This document shows, one piece after another, positions 7,679 through 15,436 of a stretch of 64,000 nt of DNA. The notes beneath the pieces are model-generated. The model had not been told where the DNA came from and did no database searches. It saw only the letters and a list, made by a program, of their open reading frames with translations. Source of the DNA: Dokdonella_A sp937902695. GTDB taxonomy: Bacteria; Pseudomonadota; Gammaproteobacteria; Xanthomonadales; Rhodanobacteraceae. Location of the stretch: NCBI GenBank assembly GCA_048498135.1, contig JBEHYO010000007.1, positions 1 through 64,000 of the forward strand, given 5' to 3'. Position numbers and translations under genes: made by a program. The number at the start of each line of letters is the position of its first letter. Positions within the stretch are counted from its first letter, which is position 1.

Positions 7679-9447
7679 GGGCTCGCGTCCGCGCCGGCGA
7701 GCCGCAGGAACGCACGGCGCTGGCGCGCCGCGCGCGCCGTCGCGTCGTCGTCGGTTGCGTTCGCGACGTTCGCGATGCCGCGCGCGCGGAGCGCATCGGC
7801 AAGCCATTGCGCGCGCGCCGCGCGCACGCGCGCGTTGGTGGTGTCGCTGCCGGGCTCGTCGTTCGTGCCGGTTGCGATCCACCGCACCTCGACGCCGGCG
7901 GCGGCTGCGAGCGCAGCCGCGCGTTGCGCGTCGGTCACGATCGCATCGAGGACGCCTGCCGACTCGGCCGACGGCTCCGTCTCGCGCGTGAACGCAATGC
8001 GCTTGTCCGGCATCGCCCTTGCGATTTCGGCGATTGCTGCGCGGGCGCTGGCGGCCGCATCGCTTTCGCCTGCAACGTCGAACTCGACGCGTCGGACGCC
8101 CGCAACCCACCGGGCGCGGTCGCGTGCGCGGTCGACCCACGCCGCCGGGGCGTGGCCGCCGAGAGCGAGGACGCCTTCGTGCGCCCGGATCGTGACGCCA
8201 TCCGGCGCGTCGAGCAGCCGGCGCGCGCGCCGGGCGACGACTGCATCGTCGGTCGAAACGTAGCCGTCGGACCGGACGATGACCGGCATCTGGCTCCCGT
8301 CCGCACGGGATGGAATCTGCAACGGCTCGGCATCGGGGTCGAGCAGTCCCGATACGAATAGCGTGTGATCGAGGCGTCGCATGTCCGTGACGACGAAACC
8401 CGGATGCGGCTCGATCGCGCGGCGCACGTCGGCCATCCAGGCGATTTCGCGTGCATTGCGCGCGTAGAAAAACGCCAGCACGGCGAGCGCGACCACGGCA
8501 AGCACGACGCCGGGCCAGCGCGATCGGGAGCGACGCGACGCGGCTTGCGCGCTCGCATCGCGCATCAGCACATCCGGCCGGAGCGACTGCTTCGTCGCTT
8601 CGTCCGCCGCGGCGTGCCCGTCGGCCAGCGCCGCATGAATCGCTTCGAGGCGCTGTTCGAGGACGCCATGGAGGTTCGCCGGCGGCACGCCATGGATGAA
8701 GCACGCCAGATTCGCGCGCGGTCCCTGCACGACCCAGAGAAGGTGCTCGCCGACGCGTGCCGCATCGAGCGTGCCGCCGCCGTCGCGGCCGACCGAGTCG
8801 CGCACGAACGCGCCGATCGCGGTCAGCATGCCGGCGATCGCATCGGCGTCGAGATCGGGCAGGCGCGGCGCCGATTCGCGGTCCAGCACGAGACCCGAAT
8901 CGCGCTCGATCAGGAACACGTGATCGATGCCGTACCTGAGCGTGTGCTTGAGCACGATCTCGGCGTAGGGCACGCCGCTGCGCCACGCTTCGATGCGCCA
9001 GCGGATGCCGCGCGGCGTCAGGCTCGATTCGATCGCGCCGTTGAGATCGGCGACGAGATTGCGCAGCGCCTCGGCGATCGCCTTGCGGATTGCCGGGCCG
9101 ATGACCGGAAACAGGATGTCGACGATGAGCTGCCTGTTCTGATCGACCGCGCTGCCGAGCGCCTCGGTGACCGGGCGCGCGAGCGCCTTTGCCATGCGCG
9201 ATGCGCCCGCGCCCTGCTGAGCCCGCTCGATCGCGGCGGGGAGTCGTGCGTGCAGATCGCGCTGCACGCCGTCGATCGTGTCGACGCGCGCATCGAGCGC
9301 CGCGAGCGTGCCGCGCTCGTCGCCGAACAGGATCGTCTTCAGCCGGTCGAAATCGCTCGAATCGTCGGGTGGCGCCGGTGCCTGCAAACGCGCGGCCTCG
9401 ACGCGGTCGCCGTCTGCGGATTCCGCGGGCGCAAGCGATGCCGGCAC
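7675..9447 (-). CDS. Membrane protein: roadblock-like cytoplasmic region, BON-like and OmpA-like periplasmic region
   Basis: A 590-residue protein with one membrane helix at about 311-329, preceded by RRSRSR, so the N-terminus is predicted cytoplasmic. Residues 33-50 hold the motif RLKTILFGDE, shared with the next gene upstream. Residues 172-275 (HVFLIERDSGLVLDRES, AIAGMLTAIGAFVRDSV, NLACFIHG) resemble a roadblock/LC7 fold. After the helix, about 345-455 contains two BON-like stretches. About 465-590 resembles an OmpA/MotB domain, with GTNDEPGSDTTNARVRAARA in place of the peptidoglycan-binding loop and helix. GTG 9447 is used; the frame is open further upstream but there it shadows the neighbouring gene. 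Domain assignments are by eye. Confidence 0.75.
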   Translation of the reverse strand: MPASLAPAESADGDRVEAARLQAPAPPDDSSDFDRLKTILFGDERGTLAALDARVDTIDGVQRDLHARLPAAIERAQQGAGASRMAKALARPVTEALGSAVDQNRQLIVDILFPVIGPAIRKAIAEALRNLVADLNGAIESSLTPRGIRWRIEAWRSGVPYAEIVLKHTLRYGIDHVFLIERDSGLVLDRESAPRLPDLDADAIAGMLTAIGAFVRDSVGRDGGGTLDAARVGEHLLWVVQGPRANLACFIHGVPPANLHGVLEQRLEAIHAALADGHAAADEATKQSLRPDVLMRDASAQAASRRSRSRWPGVVLAVVALAVLAFFYARNAREIAWMADVRRAIEPHPGFVVTDMRRLDHTLFVSGLLDPDAEPLQIPSRADGSQMPVIVRSDGYVSTDDAVVARRARRLLDAPDGVTIRAHEGVLALGGHAPAAWVDRARDRARWVAGVRRVEFDVAGESDAAASARAAIAEIARAMPDKRIAFTRETEPSAESAGVLDAIVTDAQRAAALAAAAGVEVRWIATGTNDEPGSDTTNARVRAARAQWLADALRARGIANVANATDDDATARAARQRRAFLRLAGADASP

Positions 9448-9467
9448 GCGAGTGATGGCCGTTCTCG

Positions 9468-10118
9468 CTATTTGGCGGGCGGAAGCTCGAAATCGCCCTT
9501 GAGACGCAGCGCGAGCTCGGCGAGCAGCGCGGCGAGATCCTCGCGGCCGACCTTCTCGTCGCGGAGCTCGGCGGCGACGCGCATCACCGCGCCTTCGACT
9601 TCGCCGGCGCGTGCGTGGGTCGCCTTGTGCACGTCGGCGACCGCGGCACGCAGGCGCTCGTCGGTGGCGGCGAGCTCCTTCTCGTGTGCATCGAGCGAGG
9701 CTGCGACCTCGCCGCGCGCGGTCCGCGCAGCCTGCTGCAGGCGTGATTCGAGATCGTCGACCGAGCGGTTGCGATCCTGGATTTCCTGCCGCAGCAGCTT
9801 GCCGATCTTCTCGAGCTGATCGTCGACGCGCTTGTCGATCTGCCCGAGCCGCTTGTCCTGCGCGTCGCGCATGCGCGCGAGCTCCGCTTCGAGGCGCTGG
9901 TTCAGCTCCTGGAATCGGCGCTCGTAATCGCGCATCTGCCCGCCGAACAGGATGTCGCGGATCTGATCGACGTTGCGGTCGGCGCCGTCCGCCGCCTTCT
10001 TGCTCTCTGCCATGGCCCTTCCCCTCGCTTGCGCCCGCGCGCCCGTGCGCCCCGTGCTCGGCGCGCGCGCGCGCAGGCCGGCCGGTTTCTTCCGCGTCGG
10101 TGTCGATGACTTCTTCAT
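9468..10118 (-). CDS. Coiled-coil protein of the GTPase operon
   Basis: A 216-residue soluble protein. A basic N-terminal tail (residues 1-35, rich in Arg/Lys/Pro) is followed by QIRDILFGGQMRDYERRF at 52-69 and then a long, nearly uninterrupted coiled coil (about 61-205, heptads such as RFQELNQRLEAELARMRD). The ILFG motif recurs in the next gene's product. ATG 10118 has a GGGGGAG ribosome-binding site 6 bases upstream. ATG 10013 (MAESKK) also has a good site (GAGGGGAAGG) and would remove the basic tail. No enzyme motif is visible; a scaffold or adaptor role is inferred from context. Confidence 0.8.
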   Translation of the reverse strand: MKKSSTPTRKKPAGLRARAPSTGRTGARAQARGRAMAESKKAADGADRNVDQIRDILFGGQMRDYERRFQELNQRLEAELARMRDAQDKRLGQIDKRVDDQLEKIGKLLRQEIQDRNRSVDDLESRLQQAARTARGEVAASLDAHEKELAATDERLRAAVADVHKATHARAGEVEGAVMRVAAELRDEKVGREDLAALLAELALRLKGDFELPPAK

Positions 10119-10181
10119 GGACGACTCCCCCGCTGCCGCTGCGTTGCCGCGCACCGTCGTTCGGCCACATTGACCGGCGCG

Positions 10182-10880
10182 CTAGACCTGCTCGAGCCGG
10201 TATCCGTGCTGGTAGATCGCGGCGAGACGCCAGCCGTTCTCGCCGTTGAGGTCGAGCTTCTTGCGCAGCCGGCTCACGTGCGTGTCGACCGTGCGCGTCG
10301 AGACGGCGGCGGAAAGATTCCACACGTGCTCGAGCAGCGCATCGCGACCGACGATGCGGCCCTGCCGGCGGAACAGGAAATTGGCGAGATCGAACTCGCG
10401 CTGCGTCAGCTCGATCTCGCGGCCGTTCACCATGATGCGGCGGCGCTGCATGTCGATCCGGTAGGGGCCGAGATCGAGCTCTGCCTCGTTCGCGCCGTTC
10501 CCGCCGTGCCGGCGGAGCAGCGCACTGACGCGCGCGAGCAGCTCGCCGCGCTTGGGCGGCTTGACGACGTAATCGTCGCCGCCGCTCGCGAGCGCGCGCA
10601 CGAGGTCTTCCTCGGCGTCGCGCGCGGTGAGGAAGATCACCGGGAGGCGGCTGTTCCCCGACGCGCGGATCCAGCCGAGGACGTCGATGCCGGCCGTGTC
10701 CGGCAGCATCCAGTCGAGAAGGAGAAGATCGATCGATTCGGCGCCCTGGCGCCGGCGGAACTCGCCTGCCGCGCGAAACACGCGAACGGTATAGCCCGCT
10801 TCCTCGAGCCACTGGGCGACGACCGCGGCCTGATCCGCGTCGTCCTCGAGCACTCCGACCACGAGATCCAGTTTGTCCAC
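10182..10880 (-). CDS. OmpR/PhoB-type response regulator, first gene of the GTPase operon
   Basis: A 232-residue two-domain regulator. The receiver (1-120) has acidic residues LEDD at 11-14, phospho-acceptor Asp 56 in LLLLDWMLPD, Thr 85 and Lys 107. The winged-helix DNA-binding domain spans about 130-230 (ELTQREFDLANFLFRRQG, STRTVDTHVSRLRKKL). It is the promoter-proximal gene, 63 bp before the coiled-coil gene. The hybrid kinase four genes downstream is the obvious partner candidate. Its targets cannot be read from the sequence; autoregulation from the 10881-10924 gap is possible. Confidence 0.95.
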   Translation of the reverse strand: MDKLDLVVGVLEDDADQAAVVAQWLEEAGYTVRVFRAAGEFRRRQGAESIDLLLLDWMLPDTAGIDVLGWIRASGNSRLPVIFLTARDAEEDLVRALASGGDDYVVKPPKRGELLARVSALLRRHGGNGANEAELDLGPYRIDMQRRRIMVNGREIELTQREFDLANFLFRRQGRIVGRDALLEHVWNLSAAVSTRTVDTHVSRLRKKLDLNGENGWRLAAIYQHGYRLEQV

Positions 10881-10924
10881 CGGGCGCCTTTCGCGCGCCG
10901 GCCGTGCGGCCGGCGACGCTCACA

Positions 10925-11128
10925 TCATTCGACGATGAAATTGATCCGCATGTTCACGCGCCACTCGATCACGCTGCCGTCCTCGCCGGTGATCGCGCGG
11001 ATTTCGTTGACCCAGGCGCTCTTGATGTTCTTGACCGTCCTCGAGACCTTGGCGAGGCCCTGCTGGACGGCGTCCTCGATGCCTTTGCTGGAGGAGCTCG
11101 AGAGTTCAATAACCTTGGCGACTGTCAT
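10925..11128 (-). CDS. Dodecin family flavin-binding protein
   Basis: A 67-residue dodecin: MTVAKVIELSSSSSKGIED, then a helix and the beta hairpin IKSAWVNEIRAITGEDGSV ending VNMRINFIVE. Dodecins form hollow dodecamers that store or buffer FMN/riboflavin (or CoA) in the cytoplasm. The Trp in SAWV is the residue that stacks on the flavin in the family. ATG 11128 has GGAG 8 bases upstream; longer in-frame extensions do not belong to the family. It ends 44 bp upstream of the response regulator start in the same direction, but a functional link to that operon is not evident. Confidence 0.95.
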   Translation of the reverse strand: MTVAKVIELSSSSSKGIEDAVQQGLAKVSRTVKNIKSAWVNEIRAITGEDGSVIEWRVNMRINFIVE

Positions 11129-11278
11129 CGGCGAATCTCCACGCATCGAGCCGCAGCCAATATAGCAAAGCCTGACGCGTGCGCCATCGGCGCCAATGGC
11201 CGGCTTTTCCACATGTTGCGCAAACTTCGCCGCTCGCTCGTGAAGGCGCCGCGAAGCAGGCCGGCCCCGCCGATGTGT

Positions 11279-11776
11279 TCAGGCGGGCCTCGCCGCGGGC
11301 CCGCGCGGCAGATAGCGCAGCCAGACCAGGAACGCGACCAGTGCGTCGAGCACGATCAGCGCCTGCCAGAGGTAGAGGTGAAACCACTGGAACCAGGTCG
11401 CGTTCCACTGGCCGAGATAGAAAAGACTGATGATGCGGACGAGATTCAGGGCCTGGATCGCGACGAATCCGAGCCCGATGCCGATCAGGCGGTTCTTCCA
11501 CGGCGCCGGGAACGCCAGCATCGCCGAGACGAGGATGATTACCGCCTCGATGCCGTTGCAGCCGCGCTCGATCGAGAGCGCGAAGCCGTTCGTCGTGCTC
11601 TGCAGGACCTTGCCGTAGGCGATCGCGTGCGGGTCGAAAACGCCGACGATCCAGACGCTGACCTTCGCGATGGCCGCCGTGAACGGCAGGATCACGTGGG
11701 CATCGACCGGCGGCACGAGCTCCAGCGGGAACAGGATCGCGAGGTAGACGAGGAAAAGGACGATGAAGCGGAGCAC
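11279..11776 (-). CDS. xrtH: Exosortase H-like membrane transpeptidase
   Basis: A small (165-residue) polytopic membrane protein with the exosortase/archaeosortase catalytic triad: Cys 73 in IERGCNGIEA, Arg 114 in NLVRIISLFYLG and His 133 in WFHLYLWQ. Size and motif spacing fit the XrtH subgroup, which is paired with IPTLxxWG-CTERM sorting signals. Exosortases are thought to cleave C-terminal sorting tails of exported proteins at the inner membrane. No IPTL-CTERM protein is encoded in this window, so its substrates lie elsewhere. The gene diverges from aroK and its upstream region is filled with GGGATT repeats. Confidence 0.88.
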   Translation of the reverse strand: MLRFIVLFLVYLAILFPLELVPPVDAHVILPFTAAIAKVSVWIVGVFDPHAIAYGKVLQSTTNGFALSIERGCNGIEAVIILVSAMLAFPAPWKNRLIGIGLGFVAIQALNLVRIISLFYLGQWNATWFQWFHLYLWQALIVLDALVAFLVWLRYLPRGPAARPA

Positions 11777-11790
11777 GTCGGGCCGGGAGT

Positions 11791-11832
11791 GGGGTTCGGG
11801 ATTGGGGATTGGGGATTGGGATTGGGGATTCG
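11791..11832. repeat. GGGATT tandem array between xrtH and aroK
   Basis: About six imperfect repeats of GGGATT/GGGGATT (6-7 bp period) run directly up to the xrtH start codon. Together with the inverted copy at 11879-11902 they bracket a 46 bp spacer that must hold the aroK promoter. Confidence 0.9.
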
Positions 11833-11878
11833 GAAACGCAACAGCAGCGAGCCGGCGTCAAGGCTACACTTCTTTGGC

Positions 11879-11902
11879 AAATCCCGAATCCCGAATCCCG
11901 GC
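11879..11902. repeat. AATCCC array immediately upstream of aroK
   Basis: Three copies of AATCCC/GAATCCC in inverted orientation to 11791-11832, ending 9 bases before the aroK ATG, where a ribosome-binding site would normally lie. Only a weak CAGG is visible there. Confidence 0.85.
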
Positions 11903-11911
11903 TCTCAGGTC

Positions 11912-12457
11912 ATGAACCCCGCGCCCAATCTCATCTTCATCGGCCCGATGGGCGCCGGCAAGACGACGGTCGGGCGCCATGTCGCGGATCTGCTCGGTCT
12001 CCCGTTCCACGATCTCGACCACGAGATCGAGGCGCACACCGGCGCGGCGATCAGCCTCGTGTTCGAGCTCGAAGGCGAGGCCGGCTTTCGCAGGCGCGAG
12101 ACCGCGGTGCTCGCCGAGCTCGCCGCCGGCAGCGGCCTGGTGCTCGCGACCGGCGGCGGCGCCGTGCTCGCCGAGGCGAACCGGCGCGTGCTGCGCGAGC
12201 GTGGCTTCATCGTCTGGCTCGACGCCACGATCGACGCGCAACTCGCGCGGCTCGCGCGCGACCGGCAGCGTCCGCTCCTGAATGCGCCGGATCGCCGCGT
12301 GCGACTCGAAAAGCTCGCCGGCGAACGCAATCCGCTCTACGCGGAAATCGCCGACCTTCGCATCGCATCGACCGGCTCGGGCAACACGGCGCACACGGCG
12401 CGGCAGATCGTCGGCCTCCTCGAAACGCACTGGCACCGCGCGGACGCCGAGGCATGA
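11912..12457 (+). CDS. aroK: Shikimate kinase
   Basis: ATP-dependent phosphorylation of shikimate, step 5 of chorismate synthesis. The 181-residue product has Walker A GPMGAGKTTVG (10-20), the substrate-binding FHDLDHEIE, GFRRRETAVLAEL, the Walker B-like LATGGGAVL and the LID region DRQRPLL. ATG 11912 starts two residues before the first strand. Its stop overlaps the aroB start by ATGA, so the two shikimate genes are coupled, the usual aroK-aroB order. Confidence 0.96.
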   Translation: MNPAPNLIFIGPMGAGKTTVGRHVADLLGLPFHDLDHEIEAHTGAAISLVFELEGEAGFRRRETAVLAELAAGSGLVLATGGGAVLAEANRRVLRERGFIVWLDATIDAQLARLARDRQRPLLNAPDRRVRLEKLAGERNPLYAEIADLRIASTGSGNTAHTARQIVGLLETHWHRADAEA

Positions 12458-13530
12458 GCGCCGTGCTCGAAATCGACGTCGCGCTCGGTGATCGGCGCTA
12501 TCCGATCCGGATCGGCTCGGGCCTCCTCGACAACGGCGGCTGGTCGAGCGCGCTCCGCGGACGTCACGCGCTCGTCGTCACCGACGACCACGTCGCGCCG
12601 CTGTATCTCGCGCGCGTGCGCGACGCGCTCGGCGCGATCACGCACGATGCGGTCGTGCTGCCCGCCGGCGAAGCGGCCAAAACGCTCGACAACACGGCAC
12701 GCGTGCTCGACGCGCTCGCCAAGCTCGGCGCCAGCCGCGACGCGGCCGTGATCGCACTCGGCGGCGGCGTCGTCGGCGATCTCGCCGGTTTTGCCGCGGC
12801 GACGTGGATGCGCGGCATCGATTTCGTGCAGCTGCCGACGACGCTGCTCGCGATGGTCGATTCGTCGGTCGGCGGCAAGACCGGCGTCAACGTTGCGGCC
12901 GGCAAGAATCTCGTCGGCGCGTTCCATCAGCCGCGCGCGGTGTTCATCGATACGGCGACGCTGGCGACGTTGCCCAGACGCGAATACGCAGCCGGGCTCG
13001 CCGAAGTGGTCAAGTACGGCGCGATCGGCGACGCCGATTTTCTTGCGTGGCTCGACGCGAACGCGGACGCGCTGAACGCGCGCGACGAAGCCGCGCTCGC
13101 CGAAGCGATCGCGTTCTCGTGCCGCTACAAGGCCGGCGTCGTCGCGCGCGACGAGCGTGAACAGGGCGAGCGCGCGCTCCTCAACTTCGGGCACACGTTC
13201 GCGCATGCGCTCGAAGCCGAGCGCGGTTACGGCGATCTCCTGCACGGCGAGGCCGTCGCGATCGGCATGGTGCTCGCCGCGGCGCTGTCGTCGCGGCTCG
13301 GTCGCGCGCCCGCCGAAGACACCGGCCGCCTCGCCCGCCTCCTCTCGCGCCTGGGCCTGCCTGTCGAGCCGCCGCGCGCCGATCCCGACGCGCTGCTCGC
13401 GCGCATGCGGCTCGACAAGAAGAACGTCAGCGGACGGCTTCGCCTGATTCTCTGGCGCGGGATCGGCGCGGCGGAGATCGTGCCGGATGTCGACGAAGCG
13501 TCGGTTCGCGGCGTGCTTGCGGCGACATAG
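12454..13530 (+). CDS. aroB: 3-dehydroquinate synthase
   Basis: Converts DAHP to 3-dehydroquinate using NAD and a divalent metal, step 2 of the shikimate pathway. The 358-residue length is standard. Motifs are IALGGGVVGDLAGFAA for NAD binding, FVQLPTTLLAMVDSSVGGKTG, the metal ligand region with GLAEVVKYGAI, RALLNFGHTFAHALE and LLHGEAVAIGM. The catalytic Lys/His set appears intact. It overlaps aroK by 4 bases, so expression depends on the aroK promoter between the repeat arrays. Confidence 0.97.
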   Translation: MSAVLEIDVALGDRRYPIRIGSGLLDNGGWSSALRGRHALVVTDDHVAPLYLARVRDALGAITHDAVVLPAGEAAKTLDNTARVLDALAKLGASRDAAVIALGGGVVGDLAGFAAATWMRGIDFVQLPTTLLAMVDSSVGGKTGVNVAAGKNLVGAFHQPRAVFIDTATLATLPRREYAAGLAEVVKYGAIGDADFLAWLDANADALNARDEAALAEAIAFSCRYKAGVVARDEREQGERALLNFGHTFAHALEAERGYGDLLHGEAVAIGMVLAAALSSRLGRAPAEDTGRLARLLSRLGLPVEPPRADPDALLARMRLDKKNVSGRLRLILWRGIGAAEIVPDVDEASVRGVLAAT

Positions 13531-13612
13531 GACCGTTTCCACCGCGATCTTTTGCCGCGGATCGACGAAAGACATCGCGGCCGACGCCGCACGTACGTAA
13601 AATCGGCGGCCT

Positions 13613-13870
13613 ATGCGATTGTTCATGCAGTCCAGCACCGCGGGCGCCGAGGCGCCGCGCTACTACCAGATCGTCCTGCAGCAGGATCTGCTCGGCGGTT
13701 GGACGCTGTTCCGCGAATGGGGACAGCAGGGCGGGCGCGCCAGCAGCAAGCGCGAGGTATTCCTCGAGCGCGACGCTGCGCTCGTCGCGTTCGAGCATGC
13801 GCGCGACGCACAGATCAAGCGCGGGTTTCGCGTGATGTTCTCGCAAGGGATCCAAGGAGCCGGCGACTAG
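13613..13870 (+). CDS. WGR domain-containing small protein
   Basis: An 85-residue stand-alone WGR domain. The core reads YYQIVLQQDLLGGWTLFREWGQQGG, with the family's W-G-R triad present as WGQQGGR, followed by a helix with the typical A-x-x-x-F-x-x-x-x-x-x-K pattern (ALVAFEHARDAQIKRGF). WGR domains occur in PARP-type and MolR proteins and bind nucleic acid; single-domain bacterial versions have no assigned function. It lies 82 bp after aroB and 53 bp before hemE, probably in the same transcript. Confidence 0.85.
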   Translation: MRLFMQSSTAGAEAPRYYQIVLQQDLLGGWTLFREWGQQGGRASSKREVFLERDAALVAFEHARDAQIKRGFRVMFSQGIQGAGD

Positions 13871-13923
13871 GCCCACGTTCCGGTTTTCGAGTCCTCGTTC
13901 TCCTCTCCTACGGATTTTTCGCG

Positions 13924-14988
13924 ATGTCCCCGAGCACCACCGATCACCGCTTCCTGCGCGCGCTGCGCCGCGAGCCCGTCGACATGACGCCGGTCTGGAT
14001 CATGCGCCAGGCCGGCCGGTATCTGCCCGAATACCGCGCGACGCGCGAGCGCGCCGGCAGCTTCCTCGCGCTTGCCAAGACACCCGAGCTCGCGTGCGAA
14101 GTCACGCTGCAGCCGCTTGCGCGCTTCGCGCTCGACGCGGCGATCCTGTTTTCGGACATCCTGACGATTCCCGACGCGATGGGCCTCGGTCTTCATTTCG
14201 TCGAGGGCGAAGGCCCCAAGCTCGCGCATCCGCTGCGCACGACGGCCAGTATCGAGGCGCTCGCCGTGCCCGATCCCGAGCGCGACCTTCGCTACGTGAT
14301 GGATGCGGTGCGCCTGATCCGCCGCGAGCTCGACGACCGCGTGCCGCTGATCGGTTTTTCGGGGAGCCCATGGACGCTCGCCTGCTACATGATCGAAGGC
14401 GAAGGCTCGGCGAGCTTCGCGCGCGCGAAAGCGCTCGCGTGGGACGACCCGAAGCTGATGCACACGCTGCTCGACACGCTGGCGCGCTCGGTCGCCGCGT
14501 ATCTCGCCGGGCAGGCGGCCGCCGGCGCACAGGCCCTGATGGTGTTCGACACGTGGGGCGGCCTGCTCGCTCCGGCGCAGTTCCGCGAGTTCTCGCTGCG
14601 CTGGCTCGGCGAGATCGTCGCGCGGCTCAAGGCTGATCCGATTGCGCGCGATCTGCCGATCATCCTGTTCTCGAAGGGCGCCAACGCACACCTCGAAGCG
14701 CTCGCGGCCACCGGCTGTGCCGCGCTCGGCGTCGACTGGACGATCTCGATCGGCGAAGCGCGAAAGCGCGTCGGCGATCGCGTTGCGCTACAAGGCAATC
14801 TCGATCCGGTCGCGCTCGCCGCTTCACCCGAGGCGATCAAGCACGAAGTGCAGGCCGTGCTCGATGATTTCGGCCCGCATCCCGGCCACGTGTTCAACCT
14901 CGGTCACGGCATCACGCCGGACATCAAGCCCGAGCATGTGGCGCTCCTCGTCGACACGGTGCATCGGCTGAGCGCGAGGTCGCGCTAG
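13924..14988 (+). CDS. hemE: Uroporphyrinogen decarboxylase
   Basis: Decarboxylates uroporphyrinogen III to coproporphyrinogen III in heme synthesis, cytoplasmic. The 354-residue product has both UROD signatures: PVWIMRQAGRYLPEYRA at residues 21-37 and IGFSGSPWTLACYMIEG. It also has ILFSDILTIPDAMG with the catalytic Asp, and FNLGHGITPD near the end. The length is standard. It closes the aroK-aroB-WGR-hemE run; lower-GC DNA begins right after it. Confidence 0.97.
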   Translation: MSPSTTDHRFLRALRREPVDMTPVWIMRQAGRYLPEYRATRERAGSFLALAKTPELACEVTLQPLARFALDAAILFSDILTIPDAMGLGLHFVEGEGPKLAHPLRTTASIEALAVPDPERDLRYVMDAVRLIRRELDDRVPLIGFSGSPWTLACYMIEGEGSASFARAKALAWDDPKLMHTLLDTLARSVAAYLAGQAAAGAQALMVFDTWGGLLAPAQFREFSLRWLGEIVARLKADPIARDLPIILFSKGANAHLEALAATGCAALGVDWTISIGEARKRVGDRVALQGNLDPVALAASPEAIKHEVQAVLDDFGPHPGHVFNLGHGITPDIKPEHVALLVDTVHRLSARSR

Positions 14989-15076
14989 ACAAGCTGTCTT
15001 GCTCACGTCCACACGATTCAAGGCTGCCCAAGCGTCGACAGATCGATTGCGCACTTACGTAGCAGCGCGAGTTCAC

Positions 15077-15436
15077 CTATCGAGAAGCGGCGCGAGCCGG
15101 TTTAGCGAGAGAACGCGCGACGAGAAGTGATACGACGCCGACGAAGATGAGGATCATCACTGCGGAAACGACGGCGGTGCCCATATGTGGCCCACCGGTT
15201 CCGCTCGCTAGCCAAATGGCGGCGGCAGCCAGAATGCACGCGATTCCGTACAGCACAAACAGGTGTTGTGCCGAGACTCGTACCGTTGGCGAGACGTAAG
15301 ACGCCACCATGCAGATCATGGCGCAGAGGACAAAAATGGCTGGGGCGAACGGTTTCAAGGAACTCAATGTCATGGACGCAAGGACGACGACGACACCGAG
15401 CGCGACCCCGAACAGCAGCCCCAGCAGAGCTTTCAT
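15077..15436 (-). CDS. Small four-helix membrane protein of unknown function
   Basis: A 119-residue protein with four hydrophobic segments at about residues 3-21, 31-49, 57-77 and 85-107, ending in a basic tail (RSLAKPARAASR). I do not recognise the family. It lies in DNA with visibly lower GC and less Xanthomonad-like codon use than its neighbours, as a single gene without an operon partner. This suggests horizontal acquisition, but no integrase, tRNA or direct repeat is visible nearby. Confidence 0.6.
   Translation of the reverse strand: MKALLGLLFGVALGVVVVLASMTLSSLKPFAPAIFVLCAMICMVASYVSPTVRVSAQHLFVLYGIACILAAAAIWLASGTGGPHMGTAVVSAVMILIFVGVVSLLVARSLAKPARAASR

Noticed and set aside
11129..11212. 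Longer dodecin start at 11212
   Set aside because: Adds 28 residues not found in dodecins, and the ATG at 11128 has a good ribosome-binding site.
14989..15076. Possible terminator after hemE (AGACAAGCTGTCT)
   Set aside because: The stem is only five base pairs and no T-run follows.
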